The notes under the pieces were generated by a model that worked only from the letters and a program-made list of their open reading frames with translations, was not told the DNA's origin and did not search any database. DNA of 64,000 nucleotides, from the NCBI GenBank assembly GCA_963743875.1, contig CAVURM010000002.1:186001-250000 (forward strand), given 5' to 3'. This document shows positions 25,912-33,912 of this stretch, in pieces. The position numbers and the translations under genes were made by a program. This DNA comes from RHKX01 sp963743875 (GTDB lineage Bacteria; Actinomycetota; Thermoleophilia; Solirubrobacterales; 70-9). The stretch's first letter is position 1. The number at the start of each line of letters is the position of its first letter.

Positions 25912-27362
25912 CGGCACCACGCAGAAGTCAGGCTCAGCCGGGTCAGCAGCGGACCGCTTACGAGCTGGTCGAGGCCTCCGAATGGCGCGACGCCTGTCGG
26001 CGAGCGATCGACGGCGGCGAACGGTTCTGCGGCGCCTTCGCCGGCGCCGGCGAGCGAGATCCCGAGTGGAGTGCGCTGTTCGCCGATGGCGGCGAGACCC
26101 GCTTGATTCGTACGCATGCCCCCCGCGGTGTCGTTGATTCGATCGTGGATTTCGTCCCCGCGGCCGATTGGGATGAGCGGGAAGCGCACGACCGATATGG
26201 AATCCGATTCAGCGGCCACGATCCGTTGCGGCCGCTGCTCGATCACGGCGCGGAGCTCGAGGAGTGGACTACTCCCGTGACCGGAGGGGGTGTCAATCAG
26301 GTGGCGGTGGGCCCGATTCACGCCGGCGTCATCGAATCGGGGCATTTCCGTTTCCATGTCGTCGGTGAGCGGGTGCTTGCTCTCGACCTCCGCCTCTTCT
26401 ACAAGCACCGTGGACTCGAGATCGCGGCCGAGGGGGAGCTGCTCTCCACCGCAATCGCGTTCGCCCAGCGAGCCTGCGGGGCCTGCGCGGTTACGAACTC
26501 CGTCGCCTACGCCCAGGCCAGCGAGGCGATTCAAGGCCTGTCACCGATGCGCGCCGTGCGCAAGGCGCGGACGGTGTTGCTCGAGATGGAACGGCTCTAC
26601 AACCACCTGCACGACATCGCCGCGGTTTGCGCTGGAGTCGGGTTCGCCACCGGCAACATGGCGTTCGCGGCACTCAAGGAGCGAGCGCTTTCGCTGAACG
26701 CCGAGGTCGGCGGGCACCGGTTCCTGTTCGACACGGTGTCCGTGGGACGCAGCGAGATCGAGCTCGCCGGGCCCGAACTTCAGCGTGCCAGAGGAGCACT
26801 TCGAGAACTCCACATTGACGCCGCCGCATCGTGGCGGGAGCTCGAGTTCGCCGCGTCGTTTCAGGCTCGGCTGGACGGCGTGGGGATTCTGGCAACCGAC
26901 GACGCGCGGCTCCTCGGGGCGGTCGGACCGGTCGCTCGAGCCAGCGGTATCCGCCATGACGCGCGCCAGGTCAGCCCGGGGCTCTGGTACGGAGGCTCCT
27001 TCTCCCCGGCAACGATCAGGGAGCCGACGGGGGATGTAGGCGCCCGCCTGCGAATCCGTGCCGCAGAACTGGAGCAGTCGTTCGATCTCCTGGATGACCT
27101 GCTGGCCGATCCGCTCGAGAGCGCGCCCGCGGGCCGGCATCCGGTCGCCGTCCCGGTGGGGGTGGCGCGAGTTGAGAGCCCGCGGGGCGAGACGGTCTGT
27201 GTGGTCGAAGCCGACCGCGGCAACGTGCGGCGGATGCACCTGCGCACGGCTTCGTACGCGAACTGGCCGGCGCTCGCCCATGCCACCGCGGGCGAGTTGC
27301 TCCCCGACTTTCCGTTGATCAACAAGAGCTTCGAGCTCTGCTACGCATGCGTGGACCGCTGA
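25908..27362 (+). CDS. hyfG: Group-4 [NiFe]-hydrogenase-like large subunit (HyfG/HycE)
   Basis: The 484-residue protein is a fusion of a NuoC-like N-terminus (about residues 10-120, ending DWDEREAHDRYGIRFSGHDP) and a NuoD/hydrogenase large subunit. Motifs include GPIHAGVIESGHFRF, FYKHRGLE, the L1 site RACGACAVTN (Cys190, Cys193) and a terminal L2 site LCYACVDR (Cys478, Cys481). Both CxxC pairs that bind Ni-Fe in hydrogenases are present. The L1 His (RxCGxCxxxH) is Asn, and the L2 Asp-Pro is Glu-Leu. The chain ends three residues after the last Cys, so there is no C-terminal peptide for a maturation protease. Whether it binds Ni-Fe is open. Confidence 0.87.
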   Translation: MTAPRRSQAQPGQQRTAYELVEASEWRDACRRAIDGGERFCGAFAGAGERDPEWSALFADGGETRLIRTHAPRGVVDSIVDFVPAADWDEREAHDRYGIRFSGHDPLRPLLDHGAELEEWTTPVTGGGVNQVAVGPIHAGVIESGHFRFHVVGERVLALDLRLFYKHRGLEIAAEGELLSTAIAFAQRACGACAVTNSVAYAQASEAIQGLSPMRAVRKARTVLLEMERLYNHLHDIAAVCAGVGFATGNMAFAALKERALSLNAEVGGHRFLFDTVSVGRSEIELAGPELQRARGALRELHIDAAASWRELEFAASFQARLDGVGILATDDARLLGAVGPVARASGIRHDARQVSPGLWYGGSFSPATIREPTGDVGARLRIRAAELEQSFDLLDDLLADPLESAPAGRHPVAVPVGVARVESPRGETVCVVEADRGNVRRMHLRTASYANWPALAHATAGELLPDFPLINKSFELCYACVDR

Positions 27363-27363
27363 C

Positions 27364-27813
27364 TTGTTCGTCCTCCTTAGACAGCTACATCGCGTCCGTC
27401 GACGAGCGGCGCTTCCGAGACGAGGCGCCCCGCGATCCGTGGCGCTTCGTCACGTTGACGCCGGCTCCTGCAATGCGTGCGAGCACGAGCTCACGGCGGC
27501 GTCGGGTGCCGACTACGACCTGCAGAGATTCGGTCTGGACATCGTTGCTTCCCCACGGCACGCCGACGCTCTGCTGGTCACCGGCGTCGTGACCAAGCGC
27601 ATGGCATCAGCGCTTCGCGATGCCTACGAGGCGATGCCCGAGCCCCGACTGGTGGTTGCGCTCGGAAACTGCGCCCTGGGCGTCGGGGTTCTCGCGGATG
27701 GCGGCGAGCTCTCAGCACCCCTGGAGGAGCTGCTTCCCGTCGACATCCGTATACCCGGTTGCCCGCCGAGTCCGGACACGATTGCGGCGGCGATCATCGA
27801 CGGCCTCCACTGA
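27364..27813 (+). CDS. hyfI: [NiFe]-hydrogenase-like small subunit (NuoB/HycG type)
   Basis: The 149-residue protein has the four Cys of a NuoB-type [4Fe-4S] centre: DAGSCNACEHEL (Cys36, Cys39), GNCAL (Cys103) and PGCPPSP (Cys133). SPRHADALLVTGVVTKRM is typical of the family. It would pass electrons between the large subunit and a partner. The TTG 27364 start is one base after the large-subunit stop and gives MFVLLRQL, a usual beginning in this group. No ferredoxin-like (HycB/HyfA) or formate dehydrogenase gene follows, so the electron donor is unknown. Confidence 0.87.
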   Translation: MFVLLRQLHRVRRRAALPRRGAPRSVALRHVDAGSCNACEHELTAASGADYDLQRFGLDIVASPRHADALLVTGVVTKRMASALRDAYEAMPEPRLVVALGNCALGVGVLADGGELSAPLEELLPVDIRIPGCPPSPDTIAAAIIDGLH

Positions 27814-27838
27814 GTGCCTATCCGATGGGCGAGCAGCC

Positions 27839-28387
27839 CTAGCGGTCCCACTTCTTCAGAAACGGGGTCGGGTTGGCGACCTTGCCGCCCGAATACCAGC
27901 CGGGACCCGTCCACATCTCGAAATGGAGGTGACAGGCGGTCGAGCTGCCGGTCGAGCCGACCCGACCGATCTGCTCGCCGGCTTCGATCCGCTCACCTTC
28001 GCGCACGTTGAGCCTCTTCAGCATGTGCATGTAGACGTAGTCGTAACGTGGCCCCTTGCCCTTGACGACGACGTAGTTTCCGGCGCCGCCCGCCTGGTAG
28101 TCCTTGACCTTGACCCTGCCGGGCTGGGCGGAGACGACTGGCTTGCCGCACTTCGCCAGCAGGTCCTGGCCCTGATGGCCGCGCCCGGCGCCGAGGCCGT
28201 CACCGTAGGTGTGCTTGCCCTTGACGGGGAACACCCCGGCCTCGCTCTTGCCGGAGCCGGAGGTCTGGCCGTCGGTTCCAACGCCTCCGGACGCCGCCTG
28301 GGCGATCGCGGGCGTCGCCGCGATGGCGAGGGCCGCCAGAATCGCCGCGGCTCTGCCGGCGAGGTCCGCTTCCTTGAATCCGTGCAT
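27839..28387 (-). CDS. Secreted M23-family peptidoglycan endopeptidase
   Basis: The 182-residue protein has a signal peptide (about residues 12-33, RAAAILAALAIAATPAIAQA) and an M23/LytM domain. Zinc ligands seen are GHQGQD (His and Asp) and CHLHFEMW (HxH); YMHMLKRLNVREGERIEAGE is the usual beta-sheet core. It would cut peptide cross-bridges in the cell wall. ATG 28387 is preferred; the frame is open to 28570, but that part is the riboswitch leader. Control by c-di-AMP through the upstream riboswitch fits the known link of this signal to wall hydrolases in Actinobacteria. Confidence 0.9.
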   Translation of the reverse strand: MHGFKEADLAGRAAAILAALAIAATPAIAQAASGGVGTDGQTSGSGKSEAGVFPVKGKHTYGDGLGAGRGHQGQDLLAKCGKPVVSAQPGRVKVKDYQAGGAGNYVVVKGKGPRYDYVYMHMLKRLNVREGERIEAGEQIGRVGSTGSSTACHLHFEMWTGPGWYSGGKVANPTPFLKKWDR

Positions 28388-28403
28388 CACTTCATCTCTT
28401 TCT

Positions 28404-28537
28404 GTGCCTGCGGGGTTAGCTGACGGGCTCGCGCTGAAAGAGTGCGCTACGGATCTGATCCGATTCGCCCCAGGGACCTCGTCCCAGTGGTTCCCCCGCT
28501 TCGGCCAACCGGAGGTGGGCCGAACTCGGCAGGTTGA
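28404..28537 (-). ncRNA. c-di-AMP riboswitch (ydaO/yuaA type)
   Basis: In the peptidase direction the leader contains the conserved blocks GCGGGGGAACCA, TGGGGCGAATC and CCCGTCAGCTAACCCCGCAG in the order and spacing of the ydaO motif. A 7-bp stem (TTCGGCC/GGCCGAA) precedes the first block, and CCTGC (near 28530) can pair with the terminal GCAGG. Ends are approximate. The class is usually an OFF switch when c-di-AMP is high. It sits 17 bp before the M23 peptidase start. Confidence 0.88.
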
Positions 28538-28690
28538 ATGTGAGCAATAGCTTACATAACAACAATACAACGCTCGGAGAGGCTTTCCTGCCCGAGTGCT
28601 CTAGGCTGCTGGGCGGAGCGCCGGGAAGTCTGGTCGGCAACACGTTTTGCCGACCCCTGATTCCATCCCAGCTCAGATCAAACTGGCGAC
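28538..28690. other. AT-richer divergent promoter region
   Basis: This stretch lies between the riboswitch and the transporter start. It holds an AT-rich block (28545-28575, including TTACATAACAACAATACAAC) that probably carries the riboswitch-transcript promoter. I see no gene. Confidence 0.5.
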
Positions 28691-29950
28691 ATGGCCATAG
28701 CCGTCGCCACGTTCCTGATCGCGCTCGCACTGATCGCGAGCGAGCGGCTGCACCGGACCAAGGTCGCGTTGCTCGGCGCCGCGATCGTCGTGCTGTTCGT
28801 CCCCGAGTTCGGTCAGGAGACGGCGATCGAGTCGATCGACTTCAACACGATCGGGCTGCTCACCGGGATGATGATCCTCGTCTATCTGACCCAGCAGACC
28901 GGCATCTACGACTACATCGCGATCCGCGCCGGTCAGATCTCCAAGGGGGAGCCGCTGCGAGTCGTCCTCAGCCTCGCCTGCACGACCGCGCTGCTGTCGG
29001 CCTTTCTCGACAACCTGACCACGGTCCTGCTCGTCGTCCCGATCACCTTCCTGCTTGCCGATGCCCTCGACATCGACCCGATCCCGCTGGTGATCATCGA
29101 GGTGATGGCCTCCAACATCGGCGGCACCGCGACGTTGATCGGCGACCCCCCGAACATCATCATCTCCGGCGCCACAGGGCTCACGTTCAACGAGTTCCTG
29201 ATCAACCTGGCGCCGATCGTCGTCGTCACCTTCGCGGTCGTGATCGGCGGCCTCTACCTCTATTACCGGAAGGGGCTGCAGATCGCGCCGAAGGATCGCG
29301 AGCTGGTGATGGAGCTCGATGCCGCCGCCTCGATCCGCGACTCCGACGAGCTGCGGCGCACGGTCCCGGTACTCGTGATCACGGTCCTGGCCTTCTTCGT
29401 CCATCAGTTGATCGGCGTCGAGCCGGCGACCGTCGCGTTGACGGGGGCTGCGGTCGGTTTGCTCGTGACCCGGATCCCGCTCGAGCAGGCCCTGTCGAAG
29501 ATCGAGTGGCCGACCCTGTTCTTCTTCGTCGCCCTGTTCGTGATGGTCGGCGCCCTCGTGGAGACCGGTGCCATCGGCCAGGTCGCCGACGCGGTCAAGG
29601 ACCTGACCGGGGGAGATCGGACGGCGGAACTGGTTGGGGTCCTCTGGATCGGGGGGATCGGCTCCGCGGTCGTCGACAACATCCCGTTCACGACGGCGAT
29701 GATCCCCGTCGTCAACGAGCTCAACGTCGGCGACGACGACGCCTATTGGTGGGCGCTGGCGCTCGGCGCCTGCTTCGGCGGCAACGCGACGATCATCGCC
29801 GCGGCCGCCAACGTCGCGGCTGCCGGGCTGACCGAGCGGGCAGGTCGGCCGATCGGGTTCGTCACCTTCCTCCGGGTCGGGATCCCGGTCACTATCGTTT
29901 CGCTGCTGATGGCAACGGCGTACGTGATGTTGCGCTACGTGGTGATATAG
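28691..29950 (+). CDS. ArsB/NhaD-superfamily ion transporter
   Basis: The 419-residue polytopic protein belongs to the SLC13/ArsB/NhaD ion-transporter superfamily. The first half carries ASNIGGTATLIGDPPNIIIS and the inverted-repeat half carries SAVVDNIPFTTAMIP and CFGGNATIIAAAANV, the two re-entrant signature loops. Substrate could be sodium/proton, arsenite, citrate or a similar ion. Despite the family name, its distance from the ars locus at 34-40 kb gives no reason to call it an arsenite pump. A CBS-domain gene follows 7 bp later, likely in the same operon, suggesting regulation by a nucleotide. Confidence 0.85.
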   Translation: MAIAVATFLIALALIASERLHRTKVALLGAAIVVLFVPEFGQETAIESIDFNTIGLLTGMMILVYLTQQTGIYDYIAIRAGQISKGEPLRVVLSLACTTALLSAFLDNLTTVLLVVPITFLLADALDIDPIPLVIIEVMASNIGGTATLIGDPPNIIISGATGLTFNEFLINLAPIVVVTFAVVIGGLYLYYRKGLQIAPKDRELVMELDAAASIRDSDELRRTVPVLVITVLAFFVHQLIGVEPATVALTGAAVGLLVTRIPLEQALSKIEWPTLFFFVALFVMVGALVETGAIGQVADAVKDLTGGDRTAELVGVLWIGGIGSAVVDNIPFTTAMIPVVNELNVGDDDAYWWALALGACFGGNATIIAAAANVAAAGLTERAGRPIGFVTFLRVGIPVTIVSLLMATAYVMLRYVVI

Positions 29951-29957
29951 AGGCCCG

Positions 29958-30425
29958 ATGCCTGATTCCATCGCCCAATCGGTGATTCGCGAGGTCGAGC
30001 CGCTCGACGCCGACGAGCTGATCTCGGTTGCGGCCGGCCGGGTGCTGGAAAGCGGACTTCCCGCCCTGCCCGCCGTCGAGCGGGACGGCCGCTTCGCCGG
30101 GATCTTCGGGGAGCGGGAGTTCATGGCCGCGCTCTTTCCCGGCTACGTCGGCGAGCTCTCCTCGGGCGCGATGATCAGGCGCTCGATCGACGATGCGATC
30201 GAGCGTCGCGAGTCCTGCCGGTCCGAACCGATCCGCGACTACCTGACGACCGATCACGTGAGCGTCGACGACGACCACTCTGACACGCAGCTCGCCGAGA
30301 TATTCCTCCACCACCGCGTCCTCGTCGTACCGGTCGCGACCGCAGGGCGGGTTCACGCCGTCGTCACCCGCGCCGACTACTTCGCCGAGCTGTTCGGGAA
30401 GTTCGAGGCTGCCGGCGGCGGCTGA
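29958..30425 (+). CDS. Two-CBS-domain protein, probable transporter regulator
   Basis: The 155-residue soluble protein has two CBS modules: about residues 12-65 (SVAAGRVLESGLPALPAVER then FAGIFGEREFMAAL) and about 95-150 (IRDYLTTDHVSVDDDHSDTQ then LVVPVATAGRVHAVVTRADY). CBS pairs bind adenine nucleotides such as AMP, ATP or c-di-AMP. Seven base pairs separate it from the ion-transporter stop, so co-regulation or direct control of the transporter is the natural inference. Confidence 0.85.
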   Translation: MPDSIAQSVIREVEPLDADELISVAAGRVLESGLPALPAVERDGRFAGIFGEREFMAALFPGYVGELSSGAMIRRSIDDAIERRESCRSEPIRDYLTTDHVSVDDDHSDTQLAEIFLHHRVLVVPVATAGRVHAVVTRADYFAELFGKFEAAGGG

Positions 30426-30459
30426 TCCGTCGGCGCAGGCGACTGCGGTTGACTCAGGT

Positions 30460-31839
30460 TCAGGCGCCGGCCGGGATGGAGACCCAGACGTCCGCTCCGC
30501 CTGCCGGGAGGTTGACCGCCCCGGCGGAGCCTCGGTGGGCCTCGGCGATCGCGGCGACGATCGCCAGTCCGAACCCGCTGCCGCCGCCGGCGCGGCCGGA
30601 GTCGGCTCGACTGAAGCGCTCGAAGGCACGCGACAGGAATTCGGGAGGGAATCCGGGACCCGCGTCCCGTACGTGCAGCTCGACGTGGCCGTCCGCCCGC
30701 TGGGATGTCAGCGTGACCTCGCCGGTTCCGTGTCTGAGCGCGTTGTCGATCAGATTCGTCAGCGCCTGCTCGAGCCGGAGTCGGTCGCCCTCCACGACCA
30801 GCTCGCCGTCGCTTTCAGCCGCGATCGTCAGCGCTCTGCCCTCGGTCGCGAACCGGCTCGCAAACCGCTCGCGAAGGTCCTCCAGCAGAGGCGTCACCGC
30901 GACCGGTGCCAGATCGATCGACAGCCGCCCCTTCTCCGAGCGCGCCACCACCAGCAGGTCCTCGGCGAGCTGGATCAGCCGGTCGACCTCCTCGCGCGCC
31001 GAGACCACGGCGGCGTGGAGCTCGCCGCTCTCGTTGCCGTATCGGAGGGCCAGCTCGAGTTCGGTCTTGAGCAGGGCGAGCGGGGTCCGCAACTCGTGGC
31101 TGGCATCGTCGACGAAGGTGCGCTCGCGTTCCAGCGCCACCTCCAGGCGCGCAAGCATCTCGTTCAGCGTGTTGCCAAGACGATGGATCTCGTCTTCGGC
31201 CTCGGGGACCGGAAGGCGCTCGCCGAGCTCCGCCGCGGAGATCACCGCGGCTCGGCTGCGCATGTCCTCCACCGGTCGCAGGGCGGCGCCGATGCTCAGG
31301 TAGCCGGCAAACGACGCCAGCAGCAGTGCCACGGGGCCGCCCGCCAACAGCAAGGTCGAGAGTGTGCGGAGGGCCTCGGTGCGGTCGTCGAGGGAGGTCC
31401 CGACGACGACCACCGGCCCGTTGCCATCGGGGCCGGCCGGCGTCGCGACCACGCGCACCTCGCCCTCGATGCCCGGCGGTGCCGGTGCGTCGAAGAAGAC
31501 CGGGCCCGCGAGCGCGGAGCTGAGCCGGGCCGGATCGAGGACCGGCTCGTTGCCGACCTGGGCCGTCGTGTCGAGGACCCGCCCGGATGCCGAGACGACC
31601 TGGGTGAAGATCTCGTCGAGCTCGACCAAGCGCTCGGCGTCGGGGTCCGTGGGCAGGGAGCCGGAGCTCTGCACGATCGCCTTGACCTCGTCGGCGCGGG
31701 AGCGCAGCCCCTGGTCGATCGCCTCGTCGAGCTGGGATCCGTAGCGCACGTAGATGAAGAGTCCGAGGGCGGCGAGCAACACGGCCATGGCGCCGGCGAA
31801 GGCGAGCGTGACCCGAAGCCTGATCGGGATTCGGGTCAC
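30460..31839 (-). CDS. Membrane sensor histidine kinase
   Basis: The 459-residue protein has two transmembrane helices (about residues 8-30 and 160-183), an extracytoplasmic domain of about 130 residues between them, a HAMP linker (RPVEDMRSRAAVISAAELGE), an H-box DDASHELRTPLALLK (His248), N-box LTNLIDNALRHG, G1 DAGPGFP and G2 GGSGFGLAIV. It is a complete type I kinase. Its ATG overlaps the stop of the upstream OmpR-type regulator (ATGA), making a standard two-component pair. The signal is unknown. Confidence 0.93.
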   Translation of the reverse strand: MTRIPIRLRVTLAFAGAMAVLLAALGLFIYVRYGSQLDEAIDQGLRSRADEVKAIVQSSGSLPTDPDAERLVELDEIFTQVVSASGRVLDTTAQVGNEPVLDPARLSSALAGPVFFDAPAPPGIEGEVRVVATPAGPDGNGPVVVVGTSLDDRTEALRTLSTLLLAGGPVALLLASFAGYLSIGAALRPVEDMRSRAAVISAAELGERLPVPEAEDEIHRLGNTLNEMLARLEVALERERTFVDDASHELRTPLALLKTELELALRYGNESGELHAAVVSAREEVDRLIQLAEDLLVVARSEKGRLSIDLAPVAVTPLLEDLRERFASRFATEGRALTIAAESDGELVVEGDRLRLEQALTNLIDNALRHGTGEVTLTSQRADGHVELHVRDAGPGFPPEFLSRAFERFSRADSGRAGGGSGFGLAIVAAIAEAHRGSAGAVNLPAGGADVWVSIPAGA

Positions 31840-32516
31840 CTCCCCTCGTCCTCCCGCAGCCTGTAGCCGGCCCCTCGAACGGTCTCGATCGAATGCGTAC
31901 CGAACGGCCTATCGACTTTCTGGCGGAGGAAGCGGACGAAGGAGTCGACCACGTTGGAGCGGTTCTCGTACTCGTAATCCCATGCGTGTTCGAGCAGTTG
32001 GAAGCGGGAGAGCACCTCGCCGGGCCGACGCATGAACGTCTCGAGCAGCGCGAACTCCTTGGTCGAAAGCGCGATCTCGGTATCGCCGCGCCAGACGCGC
32101 CGTGCCGCCGGGTCGAGGCGAAGGTCTCCGACCTCGAGCTGGATCGGCCGCTCCACCGCTCCCCGCCGGGCTAGCGCCCGGAGGCGAGCGAGGAGCTCCG
32201 AATAGGAGAACGGCTTGGTCAGGTAGTCGTCGGCGCCGCCGTCGAGGCCCGCGACCCGATCCTCGACCCCGTCGCGTGCCGTGAGCATCAGAACCGGCGC
32301 CCAGACGCCGTCGTCGCGAAGCCGCCGGCAGACCTCGAAGCCATCCATGCCGGGAAGCATCACGTCCAACACGATCGCGTCGTACTCGGTGGAGCCCGCC
32401 ATCCACAGGGCATCCTCGCCGCGGGTCGCAACGTCGGCCGCCAGCCCCTCCGCCTGCAGTCCGCGGCGCAGGAGGCCCGCCATCTTCACCTCGTCTTCAA
32501 CGATCAGGATTCGCAT
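31836..32516 (-). CDS. OmpR/PhoB-family response regulator
   Basis: The 226-residue protein has a receiver domain with acidic pocket ED (7-8), phospho-acceptor Asp51 (DAIVLDVMLPGMDG) and the conserved Lys of DYLTKPFSY. The C-terminal winged helix reads LSTKEFALLETFMRRPGEVL, SNVVDSFVRFLRQKVD and IETVRGAGYRL. This subfamily binds tandem half-sites spaced 11 bp apart, and exactly such repeats lie just upstream (32545-32628) between it and the divergent lipoprotein gene. Confidence 0.95.
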   Translation of the reverse strand: MRILIVEDEVKMAGLLRRGLQAEGLAADVATRGEDALWMAGSTEYDAIVLDVMLPGMDGFEVCRRLRDDGVWAPVLMLTARDGVEDRVAGLDGGADDYLTKPFSYSELLARLRALARRGAVERPIQLEVGDLRLDPAARRVWRGDTEIALSTKEFALLETFMRRPGEVLSRFQLLEHAWDYEYENRSNVVDSFVRFLRQKVDRPFGTHSIETVRGAGYRLREDEGR

Positions 32517-32544
32517 CAGCTACGGCCTCAGCCTCGACCTTCTA

Positions 32545-32628
32545 GATGAAAGTCGGATGAAGTGCGGTGCGGGGGCCACGGCTTGCCCTTTCATCCATTC
32601 GTCATCTCCCCGTCATCATCGCTTCATC
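32545..32628. promoter_or_regulatory. 11-bp phased direct repeats, response-regulator operator
   Basis: TCATC begins at 32591, 32602, 32613 and 32624, exactly 11 bp apart on the plus strand. On the minus strand the same pentamer lies at 32545-32549 and 32556-32560, again 11 bp apart. Four half-sites face the lipoprotein gene and two face the regulator's own gene. The pattern is what PhoB/OmpR proteins bind. Confidence 0.75.
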
Positions 32629-32698
32629 CGCGCTGAATAGACCCCCGGATGTAATTGCAATGAGCCACGTCAATGGTGGCTCCAACGGGAGGAGAATC

Positions 32699-33478
32699 AT
32701 GAGCACCACGATGCGGAGACATTGCCGGTGGATCCTCGGCCTCGCCCTGACCGGGATCGCCCTGCTGGCGATCGCGGGTTGCGGCGAGAGCGCGGAAACG
32801 ACATCCACGGCCGAATCCGAGGCGTTGCCGCAGGGCAGCGAGCCGGTCGACCTGGATCCCGCCGATTTCACCACCGAGATCGATAATCCCTGGTGGCCGA
32901 TGAGCCCGGGCAGCCGCTGGGTCTATCGCGAGACGGACACGACCGGGGCCGAGGAGAGGGTCGTCGTCGAGGTCACCGACAGGACCAAGACCATCGCCAA
33001 TGGGGTGGAGGCTCGGGTCGTTCGCGACACGGTGACCGAGAGCGGCGAGCCGGTGGAGGTCACCGACGACTGGTACGCCCAGGACTCGGCCGGGAACATC
33101 TGGTACCTGGGCGAGGACACGGCTGAGTACAGCAACGGCAAGGTCACCAGCCGTGCCGGCTCGTTCGAGGCCGGGGTCGACGGTGCTCAGGCCGGGGTCG
33201 CGATACCCGGCGACCCGCAACCGGGGATGAGCTATCGACAGGAGTACTACGAGGGCCAGGCGGAGGATCAGGGTGCTGTGATCACCCGCGGTGAGGAGCT
33301 GGTCGAGGTGCCCGCCGGGTTCTTCGACCAGGACGTGGTGATGACCCGCGATCTGGTCCCGACTGAGCCGAGGGTCCAGGAGCTGAAGTTCTACGCGCCG
33401 GGAGTGGGTCCGGTGCTCAGCGTCCACACCGACGGCGCGGGTGGCCGGGCGGAGTTGGTCAGCTACCGGGAGGGCTGA
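32699..33478 (+). CDS. Lipoprotein, likely target of the adjacent two-component system
   Basis: The 259-residue protein starts at ATG 32699 after GGGAGGAG. It has a lipoprotein signal with Cys28 in LLAIAGC, then an acidic/Thr-rich linker and a beta-rich domain (FTTEIDNPWWPMSPGSRWVY, TRDLVPTEPRVQELKFYAPG). The NPWWPMSPGSRWVYRE opening is common in actinobacterial secreted proteins of unknown function. It lies directly behind four phased TCATC repeats, so it is probably under the divergent response regulator and may modulate the sensor. Confidence 0.78.
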   Translation: MSTTMRRHCRWILGLALTGIALLAIAGCGESAETTSTAESEALPQGSEPVDLDPADFTTEIDNPWWPMSPGSRWVYRETDTTGAEERVVVEVTDRTKTIANGVEARVVRDTVTESGEPVEVTDDWYAQDSAGNIWYLGEDTAEYSNGKVTSRAGSFEAGVDGAQAGVAIPGDPQPGMSYRQEYYEGQAEDQGAVITRGEELVEVPAGFFDQDVVMTRDLVPTEPRVQELKFYAPGVGPVLSVHTDGAGGRAELVSYREG

Positions 33479-33514
33479 TCGAGCGGCCGAGCGCGCCGAA
33501 CTGGAAATCCGATG

Positions 33515-33547
33515 ACTGAGCCGGCTCCGCGACGGGGCCGGCTCAGT
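33515..33547. terminator. Strong hairpin between convergent genes
   Basis: The 11-bp arms ACTGAGCCGGC (33515-33525) and GCCGGCTCAGT (33537-33547) pair perfectly. The right arm contains the stop codon of the minus-strand gene. It is suited to end transcription from both sides. Confidence 0.65.
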
Positions 33548-33878
33548 GGTTGAACAGCGTCACGCAGCCGGCCAGCTCGCGCGGGGTGCCCAGCTCCGGA
33601 TCGGCACTTGTCGGCGTCGCCGTCCAGCAGCCGAAGCCGTTGATCTCGACATCGTAGGAGCGTTTGTCCACGCTTCCCGTCTCGACCTCGCATCGCCAGA
33701 TGCCGTCGCTGATCTCCTCGCATTCCGGGTCCCCGAAGGTGATGACGCCGTTGATGGAATCGCTGAGCGCCTCCGGAGTGACTCCGATGAACGGCGTCGG
33801 CCGGAAGGCGAATACCGCGAACAGCAGTCCGACGACGACGAGCGTGGCGAAGTAGGGGAAGACCGCTCGAAAGGACAA
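33543..33878 (-). CDS. Membrane-anchored small protein, unknown function
   Basis: The 111-residue protein has one N-terminal helix (about residues 6-25, VFPYFATLVVVGLLFAVFAF) and an extracytoplasmic domain with four Cys (DPECEEI, IWRCEVETG, GFGCWTAT and AGCVTL), probably forming two disulfides. No known family recognised. The gene lies downstream of the diiron oxidase on the same strand (34 bp gap) and may be read with the arsM transcript. Its stop is inside a strong hairpin. Confidence 0.65.
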   Translation of the reverse strand: MSFRAVFPYFATLVVVGLLFAVFAFRPTPFIGVTPEALSDSINGVITFGDPECEEISDGIWRCEVETGSVDKRSYDVEINGFGCWTATPTSADPELGTPRELAGCVTLFNH

Positions 33879-33912
33879 GGCTCCAGCCTAGCTCCGCGAC
33901 GAAGCGGGGCTG

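Noticed and set aside
28691..29950. Arsenite pump ArsB
   Set aside because: The ion-transporter family fits, but it pairs with a CBS protein, not with ars genes. The ars locus has its own ACR3 pump.
28673..30124. Minus-strand frame of about 480 codons under the ion transporter and CBS gene
   Set aside because: Composition is typical of an antisense shadow, and no domain is visible.
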